DNA of 64,000 nucleotides from contig CAWHTX010000017.1 of NCBI GenBank assembly GCA_963832355.1, forward strand, positions 186,001 through 250,000. The letters run 5' to 3'. The notes under the pieces are model-generated. The model saw nothing but the letters and a program-made list of their open reading frames with translations, was not told where the DNA came from and ran no database searches. The stretch is from DATFVA01 sp963832355 (lineage in GTDB: Bacteria > Bacteroidota > Ignavibacteria > Ignavibacteriales > Ignavibacteriaceae). The translations under genes were made by a program, and so were the position numbers. Positions 44,524-54,443 of this stretch are shown piece by piece. Position 1 is the first letter of the stretch. The number at the start of each line of letters is the position of its first letter.

Positions 44524-46896
44524 TTACCTCAAAAGGATCATCTTCCTGGTTTGAACAAAATCTCCGGATCTCATTTGATAGAAATACACACCGCTTGGCA
44601 GGTTAGCTGCATCCCAGGTTAACTCATAAGTACCGGATGGTTTTTCTCCACTTACCATCGTTTCAATTTCTTTTCCCAAAACATCATAAACTTTTATCTG
44701 AACCTGTGAAGTTTTGTGGACTGAGTATTTTATCTTTGTGTCCGGATTAAAGGGATTCGGGAAGTTTTGTTCAAGGACATATCCTTTGATATTTCCTGCA
44801 TCAACTTCGACTACGTTTGAATATTTATAAATGCCGTTGAAATCTATTTGTTTTAGCCGGTAGAAATATTTTCCATTTACGAAGATGTTATCGGTATATG
44901 AATAATCGTGCTTATCTGTTGTGGTCCCTTTGCCCTGAGCAAACCCGATTGCTGTAAAATTACCTTCAGCCGATCTTCGCTGGATTTCAAAACCTTTATT
45001 GTTTAGCTCAGCAGCTGTACTCCATTTTAAGATTACACTTTTATTCTCTGAGTTTGCTGTAAATGATATTAGTTCTACGGGTGTCCCGCCATTCACCGTG
45101 TTTATTATTGTCCCGTTATTCCCCACTATCCATCCCGCTCCTGTATCTGTGAAATAAACTGAAAATAAGTTATTGTTAGTTCCACTGTTTTGAGACGTCC
45201 AGCTATCTCCTCCATCGGTAGAATAAAATATTACTCCGCCATACCCCGCAGTCCAGCCTATAGAAGAATTTATAAAACGGACTGAATACAATTGATTGGT
45301 GGTGCCAAAACTTTGAGAAGTCCAGCTGCCGCCGCCGTCGGTTGTTTTAAATATAATCCCATCATTATAAGGTCCGTTTCCCGAACCAGCAATCCAGCCG
45401 GTATTAGAATCTACGAAATACAGGGAATTCAGATGATTATAAACGCCGCTGTTCTGAGAAGTCCAGGTATTTCCGCCATCAGTTGTTCTCAGGATTTTCC
45501 CGTTCTCTCCTACAGTCCATCCGGTATTTATATCAGTAAACCAGACTGAATTCAAATTATATGAAGTCCCTCTATATTCAGACGACCAATTAATTCCACC
45601 ATCAATTGTTTTAAGTATTGTTCCGTTATTACCCACAGTCCAGCCGATATTTGAGTCGATGAAATAAATCGAACATAAAAAATTGGATGTTCCGCTGTTC
45701 TGGACTATCCAGCTGTTTCCACCATCAGTTGTCTTTAGGATTATCCCATAATTGCCCACAACCCAACCGGTATCAGAGTCAATGAAAAAGACTGACCATA
45801 GAAAATTCAGAGTGCCGCTGACCTGAGATGTCCAGTTATTTCCACTATCAGTTGTTTTGAGAATAATTCCATTGAATCCCACGGCCAGGCCCGTACCAGG
45901 ACCAGTAAACCAAACCGACCGCAATGCATTGGTAGTTCCAGTGCTTTGAAATGTCCAATAACTTCCGGAATTAACTGTTTTAAGGATCTTTCCATTACCT
46001 GATACCATCCATCCCGTGGATAAATCTGTGAAGCAAATTGAATTCAATTTGCTCATTGTTCCGCTGATCAGAATTGTCCAGCTGCTTCCCCCATCAGTTG
46101 TTTTAAATATGGAACCGCCATCACCCGCGACCCAGCCGACATTAGAATCCGCAAAAAATATAGAATTAAAATAATCAGTGGTTCCGGTACTTTGAGGTGT
46201 CCAGGCATTTCCACCATTAGTCGTCTTCAGAATTGTTCCGAAGATCCCTGCTATCCAGCCGGTATTTGAATCTATAAAACAAACTGAATGCAAATCATCG
46301 GTAGTCCCGCTGCTTTGAGATATCCAGTTATTTCCGCCGTCAGTGGTCTTAAGGATAATCCCCCCAAACCCCCCTACAGCCCAGCCGGTATTTGAGTCTA
46401 CGAAATAAACAGAATAAAAAGAATGTGTGTATATGCTGTCCTGCACTATCCAGCTGATACCGCCGTCGGTGGACTTGAAAATTGTACCATAGATTAAATT
46501 CCCACCTACAGCCCATCCGATAGCCGGATCTATAAAAAAGACAGATCTGAGGGAATGAGTTGTTCCACTATTCTCTGATAACCAGTTATTTCCTCCGTCG
46601 GTAGTTCTGAGCACTGATCCGTTTTTTCCCACTACCCACCCATTATCAAAATCTGTGAAATAAACTGAGTACAAATTATTTGTTGTCCCACTGCTTTGAG
46701 AAACCCAGTTACTTCCACCATCGGTAGTACACAGAATTGTTCCGCAGTCGCCAACAGCCCATCCGGTATTAGAATCCACGAAATAAACTGATGATAACGG
46801 ATTACCCTGCGGTAAAGGATTTTGCCAGGACCATTGGGCTGAACAAATATGTGTTAATAAAAGAGTGAGTATTATTCCCTTAATTAAAGATTTCAT
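44524..46896 (-). CDS. secreted YCF48-like repeat protein, 14 repeats, T9SS sorting domain
   Basis: A 790-residue T9SS cargo protein. After the signal peptide there are 14 repeats of about 41-46 residues, each built as SVYFVDSNTGWAVG, then GTILKTTDGG and xWxSQxSGT. Fourteen repeats fit two seven-bladed propellers. The DNA of neighbouring repeats is clearly related (GGTGGAAA-type segments recur), so the array may vary by recombination. Then VELISFTAN, TAAELNNKGF and the sorting domain NFPNPFNPDTKIKY with the end RKMILLR. The start ATG has GGGAGAATAGG upstream. Function unknown; it may bind a large ligand or polymer. Confidence 0.88.
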   Translation of the reverse strand: MKSLIKGIILTLLLTHICSAQWSWQNPLPQGNPLSSVYFVDSNTGWAVGDCGTILCTTDGGSNWVSQSSGTTNNLYSVYFTDFDNGWVVGKNGSVLRTTDGGNNWLSENSGTTHSLRSVFFIDPAIGWAVGGNLIYGTIFKSTDGGISWIVQDSIYTHSFYSVYFVDSNTGWAVGGFGGIILKTTDGGNNWISQSSGTTDDLHSVCFIDSNTGWIAGIFGTILKTTNGGNAWTPQSTGTTDYFNSIFFADSNVGWVAGDGGSIFKTTDGGSSWTILISGTMSKLNSICFTDLSTGWMVSGNGKILKTVNSGSYWTFQSTGTTNALRSVWFTGPGTGLAVGFNGIILKTTDSGNNWTSQVSGTLNFLWSVFFIDSDTGWVVGNYGIILKTTDGGNSWIVQNSGTSNFLCSIYFIDSNIGWTVGNNGTILKTIDGGINWSSEYRGTSYNLNSVWFTDINTGWTVGENGKILRTTDGGNTWTSQNSGVYNHLNSLYFVDSNTGWIAGSGNGPYNDGIIFKTTDGGGSWTSQSFGTTNQLYSVRFINSSIGWTAGYGGVIFYSTDGGDSWTSQNSGTNNNLFSVYFTDTGAGWIVGNNGTIINTVNGGTPVELISFTANSENKSVILKWSTAAELNNKGFEIQRRSAEGNFTAIGFAQGKGTTTDKHDYSYTDNIFVNGKYFYRLKQIDFNGIYKYSNVVEVDAGNIKGYVLEQNFPNPFNPDTKIKYSVHKTSQVQIKVYDVLGKEIETMVSGEKPSGTYELTWDAANLPSGVYFYQMRSGDFVQTRKMILLR

Positions 46897-46988
46897 CCTA
46901 TTCTCCCTGTTGACACGATAAATTAGGCAGATGTTATTTATTAGTCAAGATTACTCTCTTATAACTCAAAAGATTTTTAGTACGCTGT

Positions 46989-47471
46989 CTATTTTAAAAA
47001 GGCATCGGAGGGGATGAGGTATTCGAGATAACCCTTCGAAAGATTTACTTTCCCGTTGAAAGAGATCTTTGCTAATGCGGCTTTTTTGAAATCTACCAGC
47101 GCTCCTGATGAAGATATGAGATTTGAGACGTGCTCCGATAAATCCGGCTGATGGCCTACAACAATAATATTATCCGCGTCAAGGGAGTTGACCAGTGTTA
47201 TCAGATCTTTGGTAAAACACCCGGCCCCAAGCGATTTATCTTTTATAATTTCTTTTTCATACTCAAAAACTTCAGCAATTATCTCTGCCGTTTCCAGCGC
47301 ACGTGAATAGGGTGAGGTACAGATAAGATCCAGTCTGTTTATAATGTACATCCATCCTTCGGCCGCAGATCTTATTTGTTCTCTGCCCTCCTTAAGAAGT
47401 CTTCTTTCTTCATCCCGCTTTCCGGGCTGCGTTTTTTCAGCGTCTGCATGTCTTACTAAGTAAAGGTTCAT
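46989..47471 (-). CDS. sixA: phosphohistidine phosphatase SixA
   Basis: A 160-residue histidine phosphatase. LVRHADAEKT carries the catalytic Arg-His, CTSPYSRALETAEII the second Arg, and VVGHQPDLSEH the proton-donor His. SixA removes phosphate from HPt histidines. The window also encodes an HPt-bearing kinase, but the genes are not adjacent. It overlaps the downstream end of the small hypothetical gene by four bases. Confidence 0.88.
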   Translation of the reverse strand: MNLYLVRHADAEKTQPGKRDEERRLLKEGREQIRSAAEGWMYIINRLDLICTSPYSRALETAEIIAEVFEYEKEIIKDKSLGAGCFTKDLITLVNSLDADNIIVVGHQPDLSEHVSNLISSSGALVDFKKAALAKISFNGKVNLSKGYLEYLIPSDAFLK

Positions 47472-47767
47472 AATTCCTCTTCATCATTTACAAAAATAAT
47501 ATCGATATTCTGATGAAAATCCATCAGATCCTTGTTAAGTTTTTTCCCCTCTTTCGAGGCCATTAGCCGGTTCCATTCATCACGCGAATCTACCGTAACC
47601 TCACAAAACCATGTGTATTTCTGCTCAAGAAGCAGACTGCTCTCAACTTTAGCAGGTTTTATTTCTTTTCTCGAGATCTCATTTAATATCGGAACGGTGA
47701 AATCCCTGAAGTGCTTAATTATGTTCGGGTCGTCTGACTTCTTTATGAATAAAAGCATTTTATACAT
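47468..47767 (-). CDS. hypothetical protein, dimeric alpha/beta-barrel-like
   Basis: A 99-residue protein, LLFIKKSDDPNIIKHFRDF to WFCEVTVDSRDEWNRLMASK. The beta-alpha-beta spacing and aromatic content suggest a small ferredoxin-like (EthD or dimeric barrel) fold, but the match is only by eye. It is coupled to sixA (ATGA overlap) and its start abuts the stop of the upstream lipoprotein. No function assigned. Confidence 0.5.
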   Translation of the reverse strand: MYKMLLFIKKSDDPNIIKHFRDFTVPILNEISRKEIKPAKVESSLLLEQKYTWFCEVTVDSRDEWNRLMASKEGKKLNKDLMDFHQNIDIIFVNDEEEL

Positions 47768-48927
47768 CAGCAGTCCATTGAAAATGAGTTAATAAGATTC
47801 TGGTAATCGTCTTTATACTGGTCATACGTGGTTTTAAGTGTCTGCAATATAAGCAGAAACTTTTCTCTCCCGCAGCTGTACTCAAAGAACTGGTAGAAAT
47901 ATTTTCCTCCCGAAACTTTCTCGCTGAACCTGACCGTGTAGTTACCGGCAGAGACATTTTCCAGGGGATAGCTTATGTAACTTTCGGCAGAGTCATCCGG
48001 TGGTATCTGAATTACCGATATTTCTGCCCCGTAATGGTTATTGATGTATTTAGTTCCCGGCTCGGGATGTTTCAACAACCCTGTAATTTTAACATCCTTA
48101 ACTTCGTTCCATTCATCCGACAAAGGCATAGAAAAATTACCGAGTCTATGCGGTGTTGTGTTTTCAGCAGAAGTAATTCCTTTCTGCCTTAAATATGATT
48201 CGCGGCTTATTATCTGGGGTTCATCGGTATCGGAAGAATAGGTATTAACTTCGGAAAGTACAAAAGAATTGAAGTTATCTGATTCACTTTCATATTTGCC
48301 TGTGTTCATATCAAAAAGGAAAAGATCACGATCATTGCTCAGATCAGACTCTGCAGGGTTTGTACTGTAAATTACAGTCTCTATTTCTTTCGGTTTAATC
48401 TGTACAATATCCTGTCTATATGTTATCTCCGGCTCCCGCAGTTCAGTGAATGTTCTGAATACAAGCTGAGCCCCACCGCTATCGTCGACAGAATAGAAAC
48501 TGACCCTTCTCAGTCCCAGGATACCTTGTGATAAAAAATTTTCTTCGACCTTTATAAATTTCAGGTGGTCAATCTCCACCTTAGTTTCAGATAAGTACCC
48601 GTTCAGCGACTTATCCACCAGGAGCACATTGTAATTTGTATCAATTATTGCAAAACGGTTATAAACAGGGTCGGGGTATTCAGCCAGGATAGAATAATAG
48701 TGCTTGCCTGAGAAACTGAAAGTCTCCTCAGTTATTGAATTGGGATTTGCAGCAGGCGGAATTTCCTTATCTCGCAGAACTGCCAGGGGTGACGTTGTAT
48801 CCGTCCCTGCAATTACTTCCTTTACTATACCCGGCAGGTTGTCGTCATAATGTTTCTTCCTGTTAAGAGGACCGCAGGAGTCCAGTATTAATAGCAGAAT
48901 TATGGCAGCGTATAAAGATTTGTTCAT
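47767..48927 (-). CDS. hypothetical lipoprotein
   Basis: A 386-residue predicted lipoprotein with lipobox ILDSC (Cys18). It contains no motif I recognise; parts such as KHYYSILAEYPDPVYNRFAI and YKDDYQNLINSF look like a beta-rich envelope protein. It is followed by the small hypothetical gene and sixA, all on the minus strand with no gap or a single-base overlap, so the three appear co-transcribed. Role unknown. Confidence 0.6.
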   Translation of the reverse strand: MNKSLYAAIILLLILDSCGPLNRKKHYDDNLPGIVKEVIAGTDTTSPLAVLRDKEIPPAANPNSITEETFSFSGKHYYSILAEYPDPVYNRFAIIDTNYNVLLVDKSLNGYLSETKVEIDHLKFIKVEENFLSQGILGLRRVSFYSVDDSGGAQLVFRTFTELREPEITYRQDIVQIKPKEIETVIYSTNPAESDLSNDRDLFLFDMNTGKYESESDNFNSFVLSEVNTYSSDTDEPQIISRESYLRQKGITSAENTTPHRLGNFSMPLSDEWNEVKDVKITGLLKHPEPGTKYINNHYGAEISVIQIPPDDSAESYISYPLENVSAGNYTVRFSEKVSGGKYFYQFFEYSCGREKFLLILQTLKTTYDQYKDDYQNLINSFSMDC

Positions 48928-49052
48928 CTGTTAAATAAAACCCGTTTAAGATTAGTACAAAGTTATAAAAAATATTTTTGATTTTTTCCTCAGGGGGTTT
49001 ATATTTCCTTTCAAATAAATACCTTATCAGAAGATAATTATAACGGTATCTT

Positions 49053-50930
49053 TTGAAACCAATCCTGATTTTTCTATTACTTACGGCAGTCTGTTTTCCA
49101 CAAAAGATAACTACATCATCTATTGTCCTTGAAGATATTAATTTTTCGGTGAAGGTTACCGGTCTCCCAGATTCGGTAAGCAGCACCCCGCTCACATTTG
49201 CCTCCGGGGAAAAATCGCAGGACTTCCTTGTGAAGGTAAAAAAAGGAACCGTTGATACTTCATTGTCGCTCGATTATACAGGCGACTTCAACATCAGCCT
49301 TCCCGGCTATAAAACGGAAGCCAGTCTTAGGGTTCTTCCCGGTATACTCAGCATTCTTCCGCCTCTTATTGCTATCATCCTTGCCCTCATCTTCAGGCAG
49401 GTTGTAGTTTCACTGATGCTGGGGGTTTACCTCGGTGCTGTGTTTATTTACGATTATAATCCGCTTACCGGCTTTTTAAGACTCATAGATACATATATAA
49501 TTAATGCAATTGCGGATACCTCGCACATACAGGTGATCGTTTTTACTCTGCTTTTTGGCGGGGTAATAGGACTGATATCAAAAAGCGGCGGAACTCGCGG
49601 CATAGCAAACCTTGTCACCAGTTTTGCAAGAACTCGCCGATCGAGTCTGATCGCAACGTGGTTCTCTGGCATCCTGATATTCTTTGATGATTATGCAAAC
49701 TCGCTGGTAGTAGGAAACCTGATGCGGCCTGTAGCTGACAAGATGAGGATCTCGCGTGAGAAACTTTCATTCTTCGTGGATGCAACCGCAGCCCCGGTGG
49801 CAAGCATTTTTATCGTAAGCTCGTGGATAGGCTATGAAGTAGGACTCATCCAGAACGGACTGAACATTGTAGGCTCCACCGAAAACGCATATGACATTTT
49901 TCTTCAGACAATTCCTTACAGGTTTTATCCCATCGCAATGCTGATATTCGTTTTTATGACTGCCTTCCTTCAGCGGGATTTTGGTCCTATGTACAAAGCA
50001 GAAAAGAGAGCCATCGAAGAAGGAAAACTTAACAGGGATGGAGCAACGGTTTCGCAGGACCTTACCGAGACCTCCGATATTTTCGGCAATGAAGATAAGG
50101 CGAAATGGTATAACGGAATAATTCCTATTGCGGTTATTGTAATCGGTACAATAATAGGACTGGTGTATACAGGGATAGATTCACTGAGAGAACAGGGAAT
50201 TACCGATTACACAATAAGGGGAATAATAGGGAACTCCAATTCATACGCGGCACTGTTATGGGGAAGTTTTTCCGCCTGTATTGTTGCGGCTGTAATGATC
50301 CTGTGGCAGAAAATTATGACACTTCATGAAACCATAGACGCATGGTTCCTCGGATTAAGATCGATGCTGCTTGCGGTGATTATTTTAAGTCTGGCCTGGG
50401 CTATCGGAAACATCACGCAGGATATGAAGACAGCCGATTACATCATCAGTATAATAAGCGATACTGTGAACCCGCGGCTGCTTCCGGTGATTGTCTTTCT
50501 TGTCTGTGCGATAACCAGCTTTGCCACAGGCACAAGCTGGGGAACGATGGCCATAATGATGCCCATTGTTATTCCACTTGCCCACTCGGTTTCAGTGCTT
50601 AATCACTACGGACCGGTAGATTATGATATTATACTTCACGGGGTGATCAGCTCTGTGCTGGCAGGATGCGTATTCGGAGACCACTGCTCACCCATTTCGG
50701 ATACGACTATATTGAGTTCTATGGCTTCAAGCTGCGATCACATAGAGCACGTACGAACCCAGTTGCCTTACGCTGTGGTTACAGCTATCTTCTGTATGCT
50801 GATTGGCGATATACCAACCGCGTGGGGATTCTCACCCTACCTTTCCATAGTAATAATTTCCGCCGTCCTCATCGCGATATTATATTTCTTTGGTAAGAAA
50901 GTGAAATACGAACCCTCCGCTACCACCTGA
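49053..50930 (+). CDS. NhaC family Na+/H+ antiporter with N-terminal periplasmic extension
   Basis: A 625-residue transporter of the NhaC family. The first about 85 residues hold a signal-like segment and a soluble beta-type domain (LEDINFSVKVTGLPDSV, KKGTVDTSLSLDYTGDF). The membrane part follows with ten or more helices. Family motifs include FFDDYANSLVVGNLMRP, FVDATAAPVASIFIVSSWIG, FATGTSWGTMAIMMPIVIPL and GDHCSPISDTTILSS. The substrate may be Na+ or an organic amine or acid exchanged for it. It uses a TTG start at 49053; no Shine-Dalgarno sequence is seen. It stands alone between opposite-strand genes. Confidence 0.85.
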   Translation: MKPILIFLLLTAVCFPQKITTSSIVLEDINFSVKVTGLPDSVSSTPLTFASGEKSQDFLVKVKKGTVDTSLSLDYTGDFNISLPGYKTEASLRVLPGILSILPPLIAIILALIFRQVVVSLMLGVYLGAVFIYDYNPLTGFLRLIDTYIINAIADTSHIQVIVFTLLFGGVIGLISKSGGTRGIANLVTSFARTRRSSLIATWFSGILIFFDDYANSLVVGNLMRPVADKMRISREKLSFFVDATAAPVASIFIVSSWIGYEVGLIQNGLNIVGSTENAYDIFLQTIPYRFYPIAMLIFVFMTAFLQRDFGPMYKAEKRAIEEGKLNRDGATVSQDLTETSDIFGNEDKAKWYNGIIPIAVIVIGTIIGLVYTGIDSLREQGITDYTIRGIIGNSNSYAALLWGSFSACIVAAVMILWQKIMTLHETIDAWFLGLRSMLLAVIILSLAWAIGNITQDMKTADYIISIISDTVNPRLLPVIVFLVCAITSFATGTSWGTMAIMMPIVIPLAHSVSVLNHYGPVDYDIILHGVISSVLAGCVFGDHCSPISDTTILSSMASSCDHIEHVRTQLPYAVVTAIFCMLIGDIPTAWGFSPYLSIVIISAVLIAILYFFGKKVKYEPSATT

Positions 50931-51249
50931 GCCTGAGAAGCATTGCAGAATCTTCCTCAGAAAATCTGTGGTAAAATTCAACAAGTATGACAAAATGACA
51001 GACAAATATTTATCCGTTTTAATACTGCCTTTTATCCGCCTTTAGTCCGCCTTTTGAACTCAAAATGAGACAGTTAAAAATTGCGAAAATTCACAATTTG
51101 GAGCTGTTGAAAAATTATACAGTATGACAAAATGTCAGTGTCTCAATTTAAAACCTGCATTTCACTTCCATAGATTATCACTTTTACCATCTTTGCCTGC
51201 GTTTAGTGGTAGAAGCATATTTCTTATTAAACAAACCAAAGGAGATGAG
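50931..51249. other. intergenic region with two TATGACAAAATG repeats
   Basis: TATGACAAAATG(A/T)CAG occurs at 50986-51001 and at 51123-51138. The second contains the perfect palindrome TGACA-AAA-TGTCA (51125-51137). No gene is seen; the region precedes the truncated lipoprotein and holds its likely promoter. Confidence 0.45.
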
Positions 51250-51405
51250 ATTAAAAGTGTACTAAAAATCGTTTTTGCGATGGTATTTGCCGCAATTCTG
51301 TTTACAGGTTGTTCGAAAGACAGTAACCCTCTGCAGCCCGATCCCGACACACCAGGAGGCGGCGATCCCGATCCCGAACCGATAGTAATTAACACTCCCT
51401 CAAAA
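51250..51405 (+). pseudogene. truncated lipoprotein gene, 5' part only
   Basis: A GGAG box precedes ATT at 51250, or an ATG one frame over (51245) if a single base was lost. The frame encodes a lipoprotein signal (FAAILFTGCSKD) and a Pro/Asp linker (PDPDTPGGGDPDPEP). After TPSKM the frame enters sequence antisense to the permease and no longer looks like protein. Only about 50 residues remain, so this is the 5' stub of a lipoprotein that lost its functional part. Confidence 0.6.
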
Positions 51406-53277
51406 ATGCACATCAAAGAGATCAGGGTAATCGGGACAAACTTCCGTCCATACTTTCGTTATGTATTTTACTGCTTCGCCGACAGGACCCGAAATTCTCA
51501 TTGTAATGGTATTGGGAGTTATGCCGGTGTTATACCAGAGAGCAATAGGTCCGATCTTAGTATAAAGCGGGGAATACTGAAAATCAGAAACCACCCCGAC
51601 AACGCCACAGCCCATCAGTTTCAAATCGCCCCAATCTTTAGTCTTGAGTTGATTAAAAGCAGTCTGATTTATAAGCACTGCACGGTCAGCATCGCCCGGC
51701 AATAAATTTCGTCCTTGAATTATATTAAATCCGAAGGTTTTTAAGGTTAAAGAATCAATCGCGATTGTGGGGATGCCTCCCGACGTTAAAAGTATTTCAC
51801 CGGGAGTACCGAATGTTTTTGTGAGGGACTTTATTCCGTGAAATTGTTCCAGTTTATCCGCCAGAACTTGAATATTATTTCCCTGGGTGTAATGAACCTT
51901 AAGGTAAAGGAGATGATCGGTATTAAAACCCGGGCTGCGGTGTTTTACAAAATCTATTTGTTCTAATATAATAATTGAACCGGTAATCAGAATTATTGCT
52001 ATTGAGAATTGAAACGTAGTAAGAATGTTTCTGTAATTTTTTTCGCTTCCCTTTAAAGACAGGGTTCGTTTAAAAAGCTGCAGCGGTGAAATTTTTGATA
52101 GAATTAGTGAGGGTAAAATTCCGATTATAAGGCTTAGCAGTAAAATGAAGGCAATGAAAAGTATAAAAAATCGGAAATCCTTAAAGATCAGCAGTGGCAA
52201 AGACTGGTTGATAAATTGATTGAAGTAAGGAAGGAATATCTCTGCTATAAGTATTCCAAACACTGCCGACATAATAGTAAGTAGGAATGATTCGGTCAAA
52301 AGCTGCTTTATTAATGATAATCTATCAGCTCCCAGGCATTTCTTAACTCCGAATTCTTTAAGCCGATATTTATATGATGCCGTTGTCAGGTTTATAAAAT
52401 TAATTACAGCAAGAAGCAGGATAAATACACCAATAACGGTCAATAATTTCATCAGGTCTATATTACCATGAAGCAGATCTGCATCATTATAATCGGTATT
52501 GAAGTAATTAGTTTCTAGCGGGGTAAGAATTACTTTTTTAGGGTACAGAAAATTATCGAGATTGTTAAATGAGGAAATCATTTTCCCGATTGTGTACACG
52601 TCAGCATTCTTATGCAGCTCAACAAATATATTGCACGGAAAACTGTCTTCATTGTTGGAAGAAGACATTTTATAGAAGAGTCGTTGTTCAGGTGAATTTG
52701 CAAAGCTGACAAATATTTCTGCTTTAAAACTGAGATTTTCAGGCAGATCCTTTACAACACCAGTTACGAGCATTTCGCTTTGGTGATTGAGAAGAATGAT
52801 TTTACCGACGACATTGACCGTTCCGAAGATCCGTTTTGCCGAGCTTTCGGTTAAAACCACATTATTAATTGAGCTTAAGGCCTGGTTTGCGTCGCCAAAA
52901 ATAAAAGAGACATTAAAAATGTTAAAGAAGCTGGAATCAACCATCAACATATGCTTCAAACTGAAAGATCTGTTTTCCGCATAAACATCTATTCCGAAAT
53001 GGTTAAGAAGGCAGACATCTTTAACCCCCGGAACACTTTCTAATATCCTGTCCTTTATTCTATAATCAAGGTTATAATCTTTTGATGTACCATCAGCCAA
53101 TCTGTAAATGTTATCAATGTTCGGCAGGTCCCTGTTATAACTGTTTTCAAAATATATATACTGGCCTATCAGCACTATGAAGGCAATACCAAATGCCAGC
53201 CCGGCCATATTGATGAAGGAGAAAAGCTTTCGTCTTTTTACGTTCCGAAAGAACTGGGCGATCGAATTTTTTATCAT
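51400..53277 (-). pseudogene. FtsX/MacB-type ABC transporter permease, 3'-truncated
   Basis: The 625-residue frame is an ABC permease of the MacB/FtsX type common in Bacteroidota: NMAGLAFGIAFIVLIGQYI (first helix), a large periplasmic domain, then VIGVFILLLAVINFINLTTA, RLKEFGVKKCLGADRLSLIK, and a second half beginning FQFSIAIILITGSIIILEQI. Family members usually have about 780-800 residues; here the chain ends at PDLFDVHF with the final helices missing. The end coincides with the lipoprotein stub, so a deletion probably removed both 3' ends. No ATPase partner is adjacent. Confidence 0.75.
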
Positions 53278-53461
53278 TAATTCGCAGTCCTGCCCCCGCC
53301 GAATTCCTTGGCGGGCTTAGCACATACCACTCGAAAGTGGGGCAGAAGGCAGAGTACTTCACGGTTTACCTGGCGAATCCTGGCAGGTACGCCTGGATAG
53401 TAGAAGTACCCGACGGACGGCAGCTATGGAAAACCTTTGAAGTTGATTAAAAGAGGATGGC
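53278..53461. other. GC-rich spacer with inverted repeats
   Basis: This 184-base spacer contains paired pieces: CCGCC to GGCGG around 53296-53313, and GTACTTC (53353-53359) pairing with GAAGTAC (about 53403-53409). It may be a repetitive intergenic element. No gene seen. Confidence 0.35.
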
Positions 53462-54337
53462 TTATTTTCTTGCAAATACCCCGTGCCTGTCGTGCTCAAA
53501 ATGATAAAGCTTGGCAACCTTAATCTCAAACCTTTTGAAGAATTTTAGTTTGTGAATGGCGGTACCAAGCAATGCACCTGCAACAGGACCTATCCAGTAA
53601 ATCCACCATCCTGTCCAGCTGCCGGATATAACCGATGGTCCCAGGCTGCGGGCAGGATTGGTACTGGTGCCCGACACCGGTGCTTCCACAAATACCATTA
53701 TCGCATAAAGTACCGGGAACAGCAGAGGTGTGTAGCTTTTAAGTTTCTCATGCCCGATGAATATGAAGAGCAGGAATACAAGCATAAAGGTTGTTACTGT
53801 CTCTCCCGCCAAAGCCGACCAGTCAGAGTAATTTGCTCCCGGGAAGGTTCCTCCGAAACTTATTGAGCTTCCTGTATTTCCCCAGAAGAGCAGCGGTAAT
53901 GCTCCCGCAATGCCGCCCAGCAGCTGAAAAAGGATATAACCAGCTGCATGAACGGAACCAATTTTCCCACGTATACGGAATGCAAGTGTAACTACCGGGT
54001 TTATATGTGCACCGCTTTCTTTTCCTATCCAGGATACTGCAATTAGGGCTCCTGTTGTTCCGAATAAAAATCCTGTAATTGCGCGGCGCAGTCCGGGATC
54101 AGGAAATAATTGGATTACAGGACTCCCGTTTCCGAAATCAAGTATAACGAAAGAAAGTCCTACTCCGACTAAGATCGCTGTACCTATAAATTCGGCTGCG
54201 AATAATGTCCAGGGGATTTTATTTTTTTCTTTCACAAATTCAGTTTGCTCAAAGGCTTCACTTAAAGTTGTATGAAGATAAGATTCTGAATACGGTGTTA
54301 TGTGATTGCGATAACAATGAATTGAGCCTTGATTCAA
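53462..54337 (-). CDS. aquaporin/MIP family channel
   Basis: A membrane channel of the MIP family with six hydrophobic helices. The two pore loops are HINPVVTLAF (NPV in place of the first NPA) and GTSTNPARSLGPSV (normal NPA). Before the helices stands a cytoplasmic extension of about 40 residues, whose start is uncertain: the frame begins at TTG 54337, while a GTG at 54235 would remove the extension. Water or glycerol permeation is expected. It lies on the minus strand, divergent from the UbiA gene. Confidence 0.82.
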   Translation of the reverse strand: MNQGSIHCYRNHITPYSESYLHTTLSEAFEQTEFVKEKNKIPWTLFAAEFIGTAILVGVGLSFVILDFGNGSPVIQLFPDPGLRRAITGFLFGTTGALIAVSWIGKESGAHINPVVTLAFRIRGKIGSVHAAGYILFQLLGGIAGALPLLFWGNTGSSISFGGTFPGANYSDWSALAGETVTTFMLVFLLFIFIGHEKLKSYTPLLFPVLYAIMVFVEAPVSGTSTNPARSLGPSVISGSWTGWWIYWIGPVAGALLGTAIHKLKFFKRFEIKVAKLYHFEHDRHGVFARK

Positions 54338-54443
54338 TTTTGCAATAAAAGTAAGTTATATCCGGAAGAAATAATATGAAAAAATCTCTTAAACTCAGAT
54401 TGGTCTCGTTAAAATGATTTTGAAATCCCGCTGTAGAATATAA

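Noticed and set aside
44524..46896. Repeated DNA of the YCF48 gene as a possible CRISPR or tandem array
   Set aside because: The repeats are coding, in frame, 120-140 bases long, and vary in the way protein repeats do.
51406..51705. Continuation of the lipoprotein frame to 51705
   Set aside because: This part is antisense to the permease coding sequence and has no coding character of its own.
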